A stretch of DNA of 64,000 bases from Sorex araneus (Eukaryota > Chordata > Mammalia > Eulipotyphla > Soricidae): assembly GCF_027595985.1 (NCBI RefSeq), contig NC_073306.1, forward strand, positions 189,972,500 to 190,036,499, in the 5' to 3' direction. Of this stretch, positions 1-10,863 are shown one piece after another (position 1 is the first letter of the stretch; every line of letters begins with the position of its first letter). The notes beneath the pieces were generated by a model. It was not told the DNA's origin and searched no databases. It was given only the letters and a program-made list of their open reading frames with translations. Position numbers and translations under genes: made by a program.

Positions 1-1322
1 GATAGATTAACCAGACTCAATCTTAACAAGGACATACTTTGTCTGAAGGAAGAAATGGAAGAAACGGGCTTAGTAAATATATACAGGACACTTCATCTTC
101 AAAAAGTGGTATATGCATTCATCTCAAGTGTGCATGGGACATTCTCTAAGGTAGACCATATGCTGAGCCACAAAACATATCTCCATAAAACTAAGAAGAT
201 AGAGATTGTAACAACGATCTTCTCAGACCATGACACACTGAAAATAGAAGAAAATCACAGACAAACAGAAAATCATATGAAACACCTGGAAATTAAGCCA
301 CTAAGTACTGAATGAGTGGCTTAGAAATCAAAGAGGAAATCAAAAGATTCCTGGAAATGAATGAATATGAGGACACAAGTTATCAAAACATATGGGACAC
401 AGCAAAAGCTATGTCAAGAGGAAACTTTATAGCTCCACAAGCATTCCTCAGGAATAAAGAGTGAGCCCACATAAGTAACCTAACCTCAAAGCTTAAAAGC
501 TTGGAGAATGACCAACTAAAGGAGTTCAACCCAGTCACAAGGAAGAAAATAATAAAACTTAGAGCAGAAATTAATCAGATGAAAACCAAAAAACAATTCA
601 AAAGATCAATGAAACCAAGGGCTGGTTCTTTGAGAAAATAAACAAGATCAATAAACCTCTAGCAAGACTCACAAAGGAAGTGATAGAGAAAAACCTAATA
701 AACCAAATCAGAAATGAAAAGGGGGACATCACAGCAGAAAGTATAGAAATTCAAATGATCCTCAGGGATTACTTTGAGAAACTTTATGCCACGAAACAAG
801 AAAAACTCAAGGAAATGATAAATTCCTGTATTCCTGTAGACTCCCCTGACTGAACCAAGACGTGGAATTCTTAAATAGACCTATCACCACCAAGGAAATT
901 AAAATGATAATAAAATGTCTCCACAAACACAAAAGTCCTGGACCAGACGAATTCAACTGTTAATTCTTCCAAACTTTCAAAGAGGACTTACTCCCAATCC
1001 TCTTTAAGTTTTTCCAGGAAATTGAAGTTTCAGAAATACTTCCAAACAGTTCCTATGAAGCAAATATCACCCTAATACCAAAATCGACAGAGATACCCCA
1101 AAGAGAATTACAGGCCAATATCCCTGATGAATAAAGACTCAAATATTCTCAACAAAATCCTAACCTAGCAAACAGAATCCAATGACTCATCAAAAAGTTT
1201 ATACACCATGACCACGTAGGATTCATCCCAGGGATGCAAAGATGGTTTAACATTGGCAAGTCAATCAACATAATCCAAAATATCAATAAAATAAATAATA
1301 AAAACCATATGATCATATCAAT

Positions 1323-1562
1323 CTGTCACTGTCACTACCATCCCGTTGTTCATCGATTTGCTCGAGCGGGCACCAATAACATCTTTATTGTGAGACTTGT
1401 TGTTACCGTTTTTGGCATATCAAATATGCCAGGCTCTGCTGTGTGGGTGGGATACTCTCAGTAGCTTGCCAGGCTCTCTGAGAGGGATCGAGGAATTGAA
1501 CCTGGGTCAGCCGCGTGCAATAAAAGCAAATTCCCTATCCGCTGTGCTATCGCTCCAGTCCG
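1323..1562 (-). mobile_element. Type B SINE inserted in L1 ORF2
   Basis: The whole type B structure is in reverse: the CAGTGA-like tail at the left and the tRNA-like head at the right. Flanking copies of an 11-bp target site (ATCATATCAAT at 1312-1322, ATAATATCAAT at 1563-1573) show a clean retrotransposition into the L1. Confidence 0.9.
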
Positions 1563-1953
1563 ATAATATCAATATATGCAGAAAAAGCATTTGACAAGAT
1601 TCAGCACCCATTTATAATGAAAACTGCAAATTTAAAATAGATATTGAAGGAACTTTCCTCAATATAGTGAAATCCATCTATCACAAGCCCATGGCAAGTA
1701 TCATTCTCAATGGGGAAAAAAACTAAAAGCCTTCCATCTAAGATGAGGCACAAGACAAGGTGACTCACTCTCGCCACTTCTATTCAATATAGTATTGGAA
1801 GTACTGGCCATAGCAATTAGGCAAGAAAAAGATATCCAGGGAATACAGATAGAAAAGGAAGAGGTCAAGCTATCACTCTTTGCAGATGATATGATACTCT
1901 ATTTAGAAAACCCTAAAGACTCTACAGAAAAGCTTCTAGAAACAATAGCTCTG

Positions 1954-2182
1954 GTTTTTTAAAAATTCTTTAAATTTTATTGAATCACCATGAAATAGTT
2001 ACAAGCTTTCATGTTTGGTTTACAATCTCACAATGATCAAACACCCATCCTTCCACCAGTGCACATTCCCCACCACCAATATCCCAGGTATACCCCCCCT
2101 TTCCCACCCCCCCCTGCCTCCATGGCAGACAATATTCCCCATATTCTCTCTTTACTTTTGGGCATTATAGCTTACAACACAG
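1954..2182 (-). mobile_element. 5'-truncated L1 3' end (antisense), nested in L1
   Basis: Reverse complement of the shrew-type L1 G-rich 3' UTR and A-rich tail; the T-rich run at 1954 is the tail. A perfect 12-bp target duplication ACAATAGCTCTG flanks it at 1942-1953 and 2183-2194. Confidence 0.9.
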
Positions 2183-2684
2183 ACAATAGCTCTGTTTAGA
2201 AAAGTGGCAGTCTACAAAAACAACACCCAAAAGTCCATCACTTTCTTATGTACAAATAATGAAAGAGAAGAAAACAACATTAAAAAAACAATCCCATTCA
2301 CAATAGTACCTCAGAAAATCAAGTACCATGGAATTAGCTTAACAAAAGAGGTGAAGAACCTATACAAGGAAAATTATAAAACACTACTTCAAGAAATAAA
2401 AGAGGACACTAGGAAATGGAGACATATCCCATGCTCATGAATAGGGAGGATTCACATTATCAAAATGGCAATACTGCCCAAAGCACTAAACAGATTTTAG
2501 TGGTCCCTATCAGGATACCCATGATATTTTTCAAAGAGATAGACAAAACTCTCCTGAAATTCGTATGGAAAGATAAACCCCCATGAATAGCTAAAGAGAT
2601 CCTTATGGAAAAGTATATGGGTGACATCACCTTCCCCAACTTCAAACTGTACTACAAAGCAGTAGTAATTAAAACAGCATGGTA

Positions 2685-2856
2685 GGGGGCTGGAGTGATA
2701 GCACAGCGGGTAGGGCGTTTGTCTTGCACGCGGACGACCCAGGTTCGAATCCCAGCATCCCATATGGTCCCCTGAGCGCCACCAGGGGTTAATTCCTGAG
2801 TAAAGAGCCAGGAGTAAACCCTGTGCATCGCCAGGTGTGACCCAAAAAAAAAAAAA
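2685..2856 (+). mobile_element. Type A SINE, young, nested in L1
   Basis: Head GGGCTGGAGTGATAGCACAG with recognisable Pol III A and B boxes, body with ATATGGTCCCCTGAGC and GCCAGGAGTAA-like blocks, and a long A tail. Perfect 14-bp duplication AAAACAGCATGGTA at 2671-2684 and 2857-2870. Confidence 0.92.
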
Positions 2857-3660
2857 AAAACAGCATGGTATTGGGCTAGTAACAGACCCACAGACCAATG
2901 GAACAGAGTTGAATATTCTGTCATAGATTATCAAATATATGACCATTTAATCTTTGACAAAAGAGCAAGAAATGTGAAGTGGAACAAGGAAAGCTTCTTT
3001 AACAAGTGTTGCTGGGAAAACTGGATAGTTATCTGCCAAAAAAAAAAAAACAACAACAAAAAAAGGAACTCCGACTTCTGTCTAATGCCAGGCACAAAAG
3101 TAAGATCAAAGTGGATTAAAGACCTTAATATCAGACATGAATCCATAAGGTACATGAAGAAAAATGTAGACAGAACCATCCATGACATTGAAGCTAAAAG
3201 CATCTTTAAGGATAAAACACCACTGACCAAGCAAGTAGAAACAAACAAATGGGACTACAGCAAACTAAGAAGCTTCTGCACTTCAAAAGGAACAGTGACT
3301 AAAATACAGAGAGAGTCCACAGTAGACACAAGAGACAGGAAGATTGTTCCATAGATAGAAACCTGCCTCATGAGCTGGGGGAGAAGGCAGCTGAAACAAA
3401 GAAGGGACCACTTAGAAAATGGTGGTTGGAGGGATCAGTCAGGATGGGAGATGTGCGCTGAAAGTAGATAAAGAACTAAACATGATAACCTCTCAGTACC
3501 TGTGTTGCAAACCGTAATACCCCGAAGTAGGGAGAGAGTATGGGGGAAATTGTTTGCCGTGGAGGCAAGGGGAGCATGGGAAATGGGGAGGGGGGTATAC
3601 TGGGGAGACTGGTGGTGGGGAATGTGCATTAGTGGAGGGATGCATATTTGATCATTGTAT

Positions 3661-3893
3661 GTCACTGTCACTGTCATCCCGTTGCTCATTGATTTGCTCT
3701 AGCAGGCACCAGTAATGTCTCCATTGTGAGACTTGTTACTGTTTTTGGCATATCAAGTACGCCACGGGTAGCTTGCTGTGAGGGCCAGATACTCTTGGTA
3801 GCTTGCTGAGCTCTCCAAGAGGGGCGAAGGAATCGAACCCAGTCAGCCACGTACAAGGTAAATGCCCTACTTGCTGTGCTATGACTCCAGTAC
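3661..3893 (-). mobile_element. Type B SINE in the L1 3' UTR
   Basis: Tail tcactgtcactgtcatcc at the left, tRNA-like head at the right ending gactccagta. Its head abuts the GATA repeat directly and no matching target duplication is seen, so the region has been rearranged or the flank has expanded. Confidence 0.85.
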
Positions 3894-3895
3894 AA

Positions 3896-3949
3896 ATAGA
3901 TAGATGAATAGATAGATAGATAGATAGATGGATGGATAAATAGATAGAC

Positions 3950-4035
<86 letters not shown>

Positions 4036-4037
4036 AA
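3896..4037 (+). repeat. (GATA)n microsatellite
   Basis: About 30 GATA units with a few GATG, GAAT and GACA interruptions in the left third and a long pure run to the right. It lies between a SINE head and a GC-rich segment. Confidence 0.95.
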
Positions 4038-4670
4038 TAGCTTCTCTCAGAAAAAAAAAAGCAAGTAGGATTCCCAGGTGGGCGTAGGCACTGCCCTCAG
4101 AGGGCCTCCTCAACCAGGCTTCTGGGCACCCTTGACCACGGCCACACCCCTGCGGGCAGCAGCAGAGGTCACTGTGCTCTTGTGGCAAAAGCTGCAGGGG
4201 GCGACTGAGTCGCTGGGTCTGAAGAACCACGTCGTCCACCCCACCACACCCGCGAGTGTTGGAGACGCAGAAACCAGACCGGAGCACACCCCACTGTTCT
4301 CTGTCGCTTTTGGGGGACTCTAACTCCACACAACCGGCCTGGACACAGCTCAACGCATACCCAGGGGACCCGGGAGTGACACCACGGATGCCAGCGGTCT
4401 TGCTCTGGGGGGCACAAAGGCATCATAACGGCCTCCCCTGTGTCGCTCTCAGGGTCCGTACCATGGCTGGTAGAGGCAGAAGGCAAGGGACTAAGGACCT
4501 GCAAGCAGACTGGGCACTCACAGACTCCACAGGCCCAGGGTCTTCTTGGGCTAGAGGTCTCCCACCAACTCGGCCACCTCCCTCCCGGGGCCCTCCTTGT
4601 TTGCGGCTCCAAGGAAGGCACTCAGGTGATGGAGCCGACCCTCAGGATAAAACACTCTCCAGTGGCCCAG
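4038..4670. other. GC-rich segment of unknown origin inside the L1 3' UTR
   Basis: About 630 bp, clearly GC-rich in a very AT-rich region. Open frames exist on both strands, but none shows a recognisable protein and they look like a by-product of base composition. It starts after an A-run (agaaaaaaaaaagc) and ends where the L1 3' terminus would resume (after the type A SINE target site). It could be a transduced or captured unique sequence, or a fragment of a GC-rich retroposon. Confidence 0.5.
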
Positions 4671-4680
4671 TGATTTTTAT

Positions 4681-4885
4681 ATTTATTTATTTGTTTGTTT
4701 GTTTGTTTGATTGATTATTTTTTTTATTCTTTTTGGGTCCCATCCCGCGATGCTCAAGTATTACTCCTGGCTCTGCACTCAGGAATTACTCCTGTGCTGG
4801 GGGACCATATGGGATGCTGGGAATTGAACCTGGGTCGACTGTGTGCAAGGCAAATGCCCTACCTGCTGTACTATCGCTCCAGCTC
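4681..4885 (-). mobile_element. Type A SINE (antisense) with (TTTG)n tail
   Basis: Reverse-complement type A body and head; the tail on the + strand is TTTA/TTTG-rich (4681-4731). Near-perfect target duplication TGATTTTTAT/TGATTTTAAT at 4671-4680 and 4886-4895. Confidence 0.88.
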
Positions 4886-4950
4886 TGATTTTAATCAAAC
4901 ATGAAAGCTTGTAGTTGTGTCTCACAGTGATTCAATACAATTAAAAAAAA

Positions 4951-5644
4951 TTCCCTACCAATTTGCTGGAAGGATTATTGGGGAGTTAAAGGTTATAGTT
5001 TTCTTCCCTTGAGATAGTTTAATATCATAAACACGGGAAAAATAACAAGAAGTTCAAAGGAGTACCAATAACAAGACGTTCAAAGGAGTACCATTATTTA
5101 TTGAATAAATGAATGGTTACATGAACATACACCAGAACTACTTTTACTAAGGATATGTTTATAATGTGTGTGTAACGGAGGAGTGTGTGTATGTACTGCA
5201 GTCAATGAGATAAGTATCTGTATGTATATGTGTATTTCATTAAGAGTAAATCTATAGCTAAAATCCCTTTTTAAAATTGACATATAGACTACAATTTTTA
5301 AAAGCATTTAAAATGGCAAGTACTTTTATTTTTTAACATTGCCCATATTGTCAAAGATATAAGCAGATTATATCACACAGAAATCAAAGTATACTGGCAA
5401 TAAGAGAAAGAGACAATGGAAGCAAAAATAAAGAAAAAAACCTTTTAACTCAGTCACAAAAAAATTAAATATGCTCTACTTTTATCTCATACTTGAAATA
5501 TAATCATTGTATACATCTTTACATAATTATTTTAAATAAACATTTCTGTACTATGAAAACAATAAATATCTGATGATATTTTGCTAGAATTTGAGGAAAA
5601 TAGCATGACTTGTATTATGAGTAAATGAGATGCAGACTAAAAGC
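4951..5644. other. Intergenic AT-rich sequence
   Basis: No gene or clear repeat family seen. A short local repeat (acaagaagttcaaaggagtacc, then acaagacgttcaaaggagtacc) lies at about 5044-5094. Confidence 0.6.
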
Positions 5645-5830
5645 ATTTTAATTCATTTCATTTATTCATTTGGTTTGGGAACACACCTGATGATGCTTCA
5701 GGTTACTACTGGCTCTACAATCAGGAATTACTCCATATGGTACTCTGGGAGTGTATGGGATGATGAGAACCAAACAGAGTCTACTATATGCAAAGCAAAT
5801 GCCCTACCTTTTGTGCTATGACTCTGGTCC
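5645..5830 (-). mobile_element. Type A SINE, diverged
   Basis: Reverse-complement type A landmarks (cacacctgatgatgc, ggctctacaatcaggaatt, gcaaatgccctacc) are present, with many substitutions. It lies just downstream of the TECRL 3' UTR. Confidence 0.75.
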
Positions 5831-6225
5831 CCTAAAATAGAGAGGATTTGTATAAAGAGTTGAACCAAGATAAAGTATTTGATACTTTTTAGTAATATGC
5901 AGAACAATAAACTAATTTACTATGAAAATGTGTAAAATTAAGCAATTTTTTAACAAACTTAAAATTATTTAGAGTTGATACTTTTATTTTCCTTTGCAAG
6001 CTCTATTACAAAATATTTAATAAACTAAAAATATTTTTAAAAACAATACCTCAAAAATGTGCTGAAATTTTTTCATTTTCTTGAGTCCTAGGTATAATTT
6101 CTACATTTTGTGAAACATTTTATATTTTTATTCAGTAAAATTCCTGTTATCAATTTCTGGAATATGGTCAAATATTCTTGATTAAACTTTTTATTGTTTT
6201 ATATCTGAGATAATACAACATTTTT
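5831..6225 (-). other. TECRL: TECRL 3' UTR and downstream flank
   Basis: AT-rich sequence directly after the stop, with no SINE until 5830. Its 3' boundary cannot be fixed from sequence alone. Several AATAAA hexamers on the minus strand are possible processing signals, at 6195-6190, 6132-6127 and 5988-5983. Confidence 0.5.
6190..6195 (-). promoter_or_regulatory. Candidate TECRL polyadenylation hexamer AATAAA
   Basis: AATAAA on the minus strand about 30 nt after the stop codon. It is close for a 3' UTR, so one of the later hexamers (6132-6127, 5988-5983) may be the one used. Confidence 0.25.
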
Positions 6226-6353
6226 TTACAATATAAATGGAATTATTGCTGATTTCCAAAACACATACGAATTGCACTTCTTCAGATATATCTTATGCTT
6301 CTTTTTTGCCCACAAAGACATCTGGATACTTATCAGCAGTGTAAAAACCCCAA
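6226..6353 (-). CDS. TECRL: TECRL exon 12 coding part (human-equivalent residues 322-363 and stop)
   Basis: 128 bp: TT completes Val, then 41 codons and TAA (6228-6226). The peptide reads [20 protein letters not shown], then [13 protein letters not shown], then SAIIPFIL. The hydrophobic [12 protein letters not shown] is the end of the last membrane helix. The Lys-rich [10 protein letters not shown] segment follows, and the family C-terminus IPFIL is kept. The tail before IPFIL is the least conserved part: [11 protein letters not shown] where I recall FNSYIHRKSAM in human. The length is unchanged and the stop is in the expected place. The acceptor ends ctcttttttag just above 6353. Confidence 0.96.
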
Positions 6354-7175
6354 CTAAAAAAGAGAAAGTAATTATTTCATTACTTATAGCTAACGCAATT
6401 TACATAACAATACTATCATGTTTAGCCTCATAATATTGTTCATAATTCTCCATAAATTTTCTTTATTCTTATTTGTAGGTGCCATAATAGGTTCTATAGG
6501 TATTGATTGCATGGCTGACTTAACATAGAAAGAGAATAGACATAAAACGAATCCATATTTTTGACATTCCACTGCTCCATTATGCTACATAGCAAGAAAA
6601 TTGACTTCTAAATTTTTCGATAATACTTTACATCTTCATAGCAAATACCTCTAGACAAATACATCAACATTGTGACACAAAATTTTTGTACAGTGCAACT
6701 AGCAACTACGACAGTTATAATGGGTATTGCATACATCCCTTCTGGTTCAGTAAATTCTTTGCAATGCAGTTTCTTTATGTGTGTCAAAATGCTCAGCACT
6801 AAAATATTACACATTTATTCTCTCTGTGTCTCTTTACACACTCTCATACACTTGATGACACAGTGTATTTATGAGTGTGCACATCAAAAGGATTTAAGCA
6901 AAGTGCATTATTATCATTACATAACAAAGGCTCTTTGTTAAATAAATATATTTAATTTGGGTTGTTGGATTAAGCTATATTGCATAGAAATACAAAGTAA
7001 ATAATGTTGGATATACTTTTAAACCGCTAACATAATTCAAAATAAAAATGCAAATGAAAGTATAAAATCTTTTGCAAACATATCTGATTTTAGTATTATG
7101 TCAATTTGTTCTCATAAACAACTCCTCCAAAATGTGTATTTACTTTTCTTTGTTTTGTATAAACCTCTTTTTTAC

Positions 7176-7221
7176 CTGGCAGTGTCTGTGTCATGACTGT
7201 GAAACTAATCCAAGATCCAAT
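7176..7221 (-). CDS. TECRL: TECRL exon 11 (human-equivalent residues 307-322)
   Basis: 46 bp: 15 codons encoding IGSWISFTVMTQTLP, plus G of a split Val codon (G|TT). Identical to the human block as I recall it. It forms the start of the last membrane segment, immediately after the PNYTYE motif. The acceptor is tttaatttaacag at 7222 and upward; the donor is gtaaaa at 7175 and below, a weaker match to consensus than the other donors. Intron 10, upstream, is 982 bp. Confidence 0.96.
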
Positions 7222-7454
7222 CTGTTAAATTAAACATAAACAAATAAACATTTTGAATTAATACAGTATTCATTTTTATATAGTTGAGTAGAAAATTGGA
7301 AGCTTTCAAAAGCAATATAAAAATTAGAGACAAATAAATCTATCTAAATTTTTAAATATGGAATAAACAATTCCATAAAACAATACTAAAATAATGTGAA
7401 AATGGAACAATTTTTTAACTTTAATAAAAATATAAAATTTTATTATTCCTTATT

Positions 7455-7655
7455 TCTGTTTGGTTGGTTTGGGGACCAAACCCAGTTCAGGACTTATTTT
7501 GGGATCTGCACCACAACATGTGGAAATGATAAATAATGGGGAATGTATGTGGGAATGATAAATAATGCAGTGATCAGCTACCCAGGATCGGCCACATTCT
7601 TTACTCCTGTACTATTTCTGGATTTACTGCTGTACTATCTGTTCAGCCCTAAAAC
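7455..7655 (-). repeat. Degraded SINE-like segment with internal direct repeat
   Basis: Faint type A landmarks (ggtttggggaccaaaccc at the left, ctgtactatctgttcagccc at the right) surround two copies of aatgataaataatg about 30 bp apart. Confidence 0.4.
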
Positions 7656-7879
7656 ATTTTACAGCAAGATAATACAGCATTGTTTAGATGTATAAAAATA
7701 CATGCAAAACATATTTAGAAGTACTTTTTCAAATTTTCGGTGGGAAAACCATTGAGATATTCCAAATTTTATGCTCAGTATATAACTCAGAAATAGAGCA
7801 TTTGTGTCACATGTGTGAAGCTGTGGGTTTGTCCACATCATCACACCGCTCTTCAAAATTCCAAATTGGTTTGAGATAT

Positions 7880-8055
7880 AATGGAGTGAGTAACTCACTT
7901 GCCCTGGCTTGAGGGCTACCTAATTCAATCCCACGAATTTCATGGGGTTCTCTTAAACTTACCAAGAATGATCCCTAAGCACAGAATCAGCGGTAAACCC
8001 TGAGCTCCAGTGGTTGTGACTCATAGCACATAACAGAGCAAAAATTCAAAATTTC
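7880..8055 (+). mobile_element. Old type A SINE
   Basis: Diverged body with gatccctaagcacagaatcag and ggtaaaccctgagc, followed by an A-rich end. The head is poorly preserved. Confidence 0.6.
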
Positions 8056-8203
8056 TTTACTAATAGTTATGTATGTCATAATCTATATATGACTTTACAC
8101 CCAGAGTAAACACACATATATAATCAAAGTATTAATCTATGATAAACATAAATATGGGCTCATTCTATGATTAAGTGCATTTATTTAAATACAGATATCT
8201 TAC

Positions 8204-8289
8204 CTCATAGGTATAGTTAGGGCATGAAACCAGAAATAAAATCCATGTGAAGGGGTTGCAATTTGGACTTGGAAAACAGGCATTATTTC
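8204..8289 (-). CDS. TECRL: TECRL exon 10 (human-equivalent residues 278-306), conserved SCPNYTYE core
   Basis: 86 bp: GA completes Gly, then [15 protein letters not shown], then [28 protein letters not shown] is the most diagnostic block of the TECR/TECRL/Tsc13 family. The conserved tyrosines of the PNYTYE segment correspond to the region that carries the essential tyrosine in yeast Tsc13 (established for Tsc13; transfer to TECRL is inference). The acceptor is cttttctaaaag; the donor is gtaaga. Cys replaces the Tyr I recall in human PNYNPFTW. Confidence 0.97.
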
Positions 8290-9261
8290 CTTTTAGAAAA
8301 GAAAACAAAGTGTTAATGGTGTTAAATACTGGAAATATGGTCATATAATAAATATGCAATTATTTAAAGTACTTACAATTATACTACATAAAGTACCATA
8401 ATATATTTGTAATTTACAAATTATTTAAAATAATCTGATTTTAATGTTCTCTTTCAACTGAGGAAGAAAGCTTTTTACATTCTATGTCTATGCCTATAGA
8501 ATGCATTATAATAAAAATCATTTACTTAATATTTTTAAACAAAACTATATGTAAACATTATTTTCATATCATAATAGTTGTTGATTATTGTGACCAATAA
8601 TATTTTATCAAATTTATATAATTTTCTATTCTATATCAGTTTCAAATTAAATACATTTACTTGAATGTATTTAATAAATACTTCAAACCTTGCTTTGTAT
8701 TAAATTAATGGAAATCCAAAGGGAATTTTATAAGAATGTCATTTATACCAGAAAAATGTGTGAAAATCTCACATAAGAGGATTACAGTGACTATCAGTGT
8801 ATTAATATTCAAAAATCACACATAAATTATTTCTGCTCAGCAATCAGGATTGTTATTTACAGCTCTCATTATACTTAGAATATTGTCACTCGATGTTTGT
8901 TAGTTATTTTTTGCCTTTGAAGTTTTTCCAAGAAGCATTTTAGATAACAAATTTATAATGATTTCAAGTTGATCTTTGAGCTGTGACATTTGTAAAAATA
9001 AATACGAATTATAAGATTACTGTTTCTTTTCTATAGTTAGATTTAATCAAATAACATATCAAGTAATCTCTTTTAGTTATAACTCTAAAGTCATAATGAA
9101 ATGTCAGTATGTTATTTCCAAAATTGTTACTATTTTTAAAATACCAAAGTAAAATTAAATTCAGTACTATATAGATTTCATGCATTGCTCATTTTGAGAC
9201 AAGGATAAACATGTGTTACATTTAATATTGTAGATTCTCTTGGTAATGCTTATATTAATTT

Positions 9262-9352
9262 TTTGGTACTGGTGGGTGGATTTTAGTGCTGAGATCAAAT
9301 CTAGGGTCATACACATGTATACTCTCTACCTCAGAGCTGAATCTCCAGCATC
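9262..9352 (-). mobile_element. tRNA-derived SINE remnant (ID-like)
   Basis: Reverse complement carries the tRNA-like pattern ctggagattcagctctgagg ... gatctcagcac, resembling tRNA-Ala-headed SINEs rather than the type A/B head. Confidence 0.4.
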
Positions 9353-10839
9353 TTTATTTAATATTCATACATCACTTTCAAAGGGTAATTAAGGAACATA
9401 TAATTATTGAGTTACAGAAGTGGATGATTTTCACAGGAAAACATGAGCTACATCTCTGATTTATGAATGTTAAACTCCAGCCAGTAAGAGGTTAAAGAAA
9501 TGATATATCCTGTGATACAGGAAAGTATATTCTTTATATAGAGACACTTTTAAAGTGTCCATAGTTGCCATTAATTATAATCATGTTTAGGTTTCTACAC
9601 TCAGAAAACTGAACTGACTATAAAATGATACTAAGAATGATCTGTCTAAAAACAGATACTGAAACGGCATTTTAGACATGAATGACCCATTTAAAGCCAT
9701 TATTCAATGAATCTGCAATGAGCGCTCCATTATTGATGTTAGGTACTAGTATGAGATAACTGGTCAGTTTTAATAAAACAATTCGAACAGTTTATTTTAC
9801 AGTGTATTTTGTGTATTTTGTGACAAAATGGAATACTTAATTTTGTACATTAAGTGATGATCATTATCAGTGTTCTTGACAAAATCAGATATCATTGAAA
9901 TGAATGATTGAAACTTAAATGTCAGCTTAAGGCTAGAATATCTACCTGACAACATACAAAGAAATTCTAATCCTCTACATTGAACAAAATTTAGAGAAAT
10001 TAAAGACAGATTCCAAAGCTTAACTGTGAGAATAGTCAAGGTCTAAAAACATGCATGACTCCAATTCAAAGGATGTCTGATGATCCTAGGACATTTTCCT
10101 TAAATATTGTATTATAGAGAGTTTTTTGACTACATGAGACTACATAAGTGGGTGCTCACCCTGCCCTATTAAATACTGGCATATTCTCTTACACAAAAAT
10201 AATACATAAATCAATATGCTTTAAGATTTTCCCTGTAAAATATTTTCCATCTTCCCTCTTGGGATTATGTACTACAGTTACATAATAGCATAAACTACCT
10301 GGTTATGTTCTCTGTCTAATCGGGGGAGGGAGGAAAGAGAATAAGCATACTTCAATGAACCTGCGTGACCCAGCCAAAAAGAAAAAAAATCAGCTAATGT
10401 AAACAGAATATTTGTATGATTTGAGTCTCAGGATACTTGTAAAGAGAAGAAAATGCAGTTTGATACTGATAAGTTTATTATCAGTACTGTTCTGTTTTCA
10501 TGATTCAAACATACTACCCATCTGTACCTAGACACATCGTCAAAACTATGGCTCACAGCAAAAATAAATCACTGAAACTGTACTTTCCCACATTCAAACG
10601 GAAGGGGACCTAAAAGATAGTAGATGAGTTACAGCATATACCTTGAATGCTGTTGACCCTTGTTTTACCTTGGTAGATAAGATGTACTACATGTATTTTA
10701 AATGTACAAATACTTCATTATGTTGTGGAAATGGCATAATCAGTGTGAAACATGTAGAAAAATGTGGTAGAAGCACATTGAATTTAATAGTTACCCATCA
10801 CTAGAAGCCTGAGAAGTACCTCATCACGATTAATGTTGA

Positions 10840-10863
10840 ATTATCAACCTATTGGTTGATAAT
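10840..10863. repeat. Perfect 10-bp inverted repeat, 4-nt loop
   Basis: ATTATCAACC, loop TATT, GGTTGATAAT: a perfect short palindrome. No associated element is recognised. Confidence 0.8.

Larger units (their letters stand above)
1..3354 (+). pseudogene. Decayed L1 ORF2 (endonuclease-reverse transcriptase)
   Basis: Translated fragments show the endonuclease block HGTFSKVDHMLSHK (within 55-315), an intact FADD reverse-transcriptase motif encoded at 1879-1890 and followed by MILYLENPK, and C-terminal blocks such as WIKDLNIRHESI (about 3110-3150). Stops and frameshifts are scattered throughout, and three retroposons interrupt the reading frame: a type B SINE (1323-1562), an antisense L1 3' end (1954-2182) and a type A SINE (2685-2856). 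This copy cannot make a functional protein. Confidence 0.88.
1..4950 (+). mobile_element. L1 LINE, 5' end outside window, with nested insertions
   Basis: Homology to L1 ORF2 runs from the endonuclease domain at the left edge through the reverse transcriptase to the ORF2 C-terminus near 3354. A G-rich 3' UTR follows (about 3355-3660) and, after a 1.2-kb interruption, the 3' terminus with an A-rich tail (4886-4950). L1 pieces are 1-1322, 1574-1953, 2195-2684, 2857-3660 and 4886-4950. The L1 3' end matches the short L1 3' ends found elsewhere in this window. Confidence 0.9.
6354..8203. other. TECRL introns 11 and 10 (around exon 11)
   Basis: Intron 11 (6354-7175) shows no recognised repeat. Intron 10 (7222-8203) holds a degraded repeat (7455-7655) and an old type A SINE (7880-8055). 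Confidence 0.8.

Noticed and set aside
3896-4037. CRISPR-like or other regular repeat array
   Set aside because: A 4-bp microsatellite without spacers; the DNA is eukaryotic.
4169-4714. Long open frames on both strands in the GC-rich segment, including an IYLS repeat frame through the GATA array
   Set aside because: GC-rich sequence lacks stop codons by composition, and the frames continue through a microsatellite and SINEs; no protein family is recognisable.
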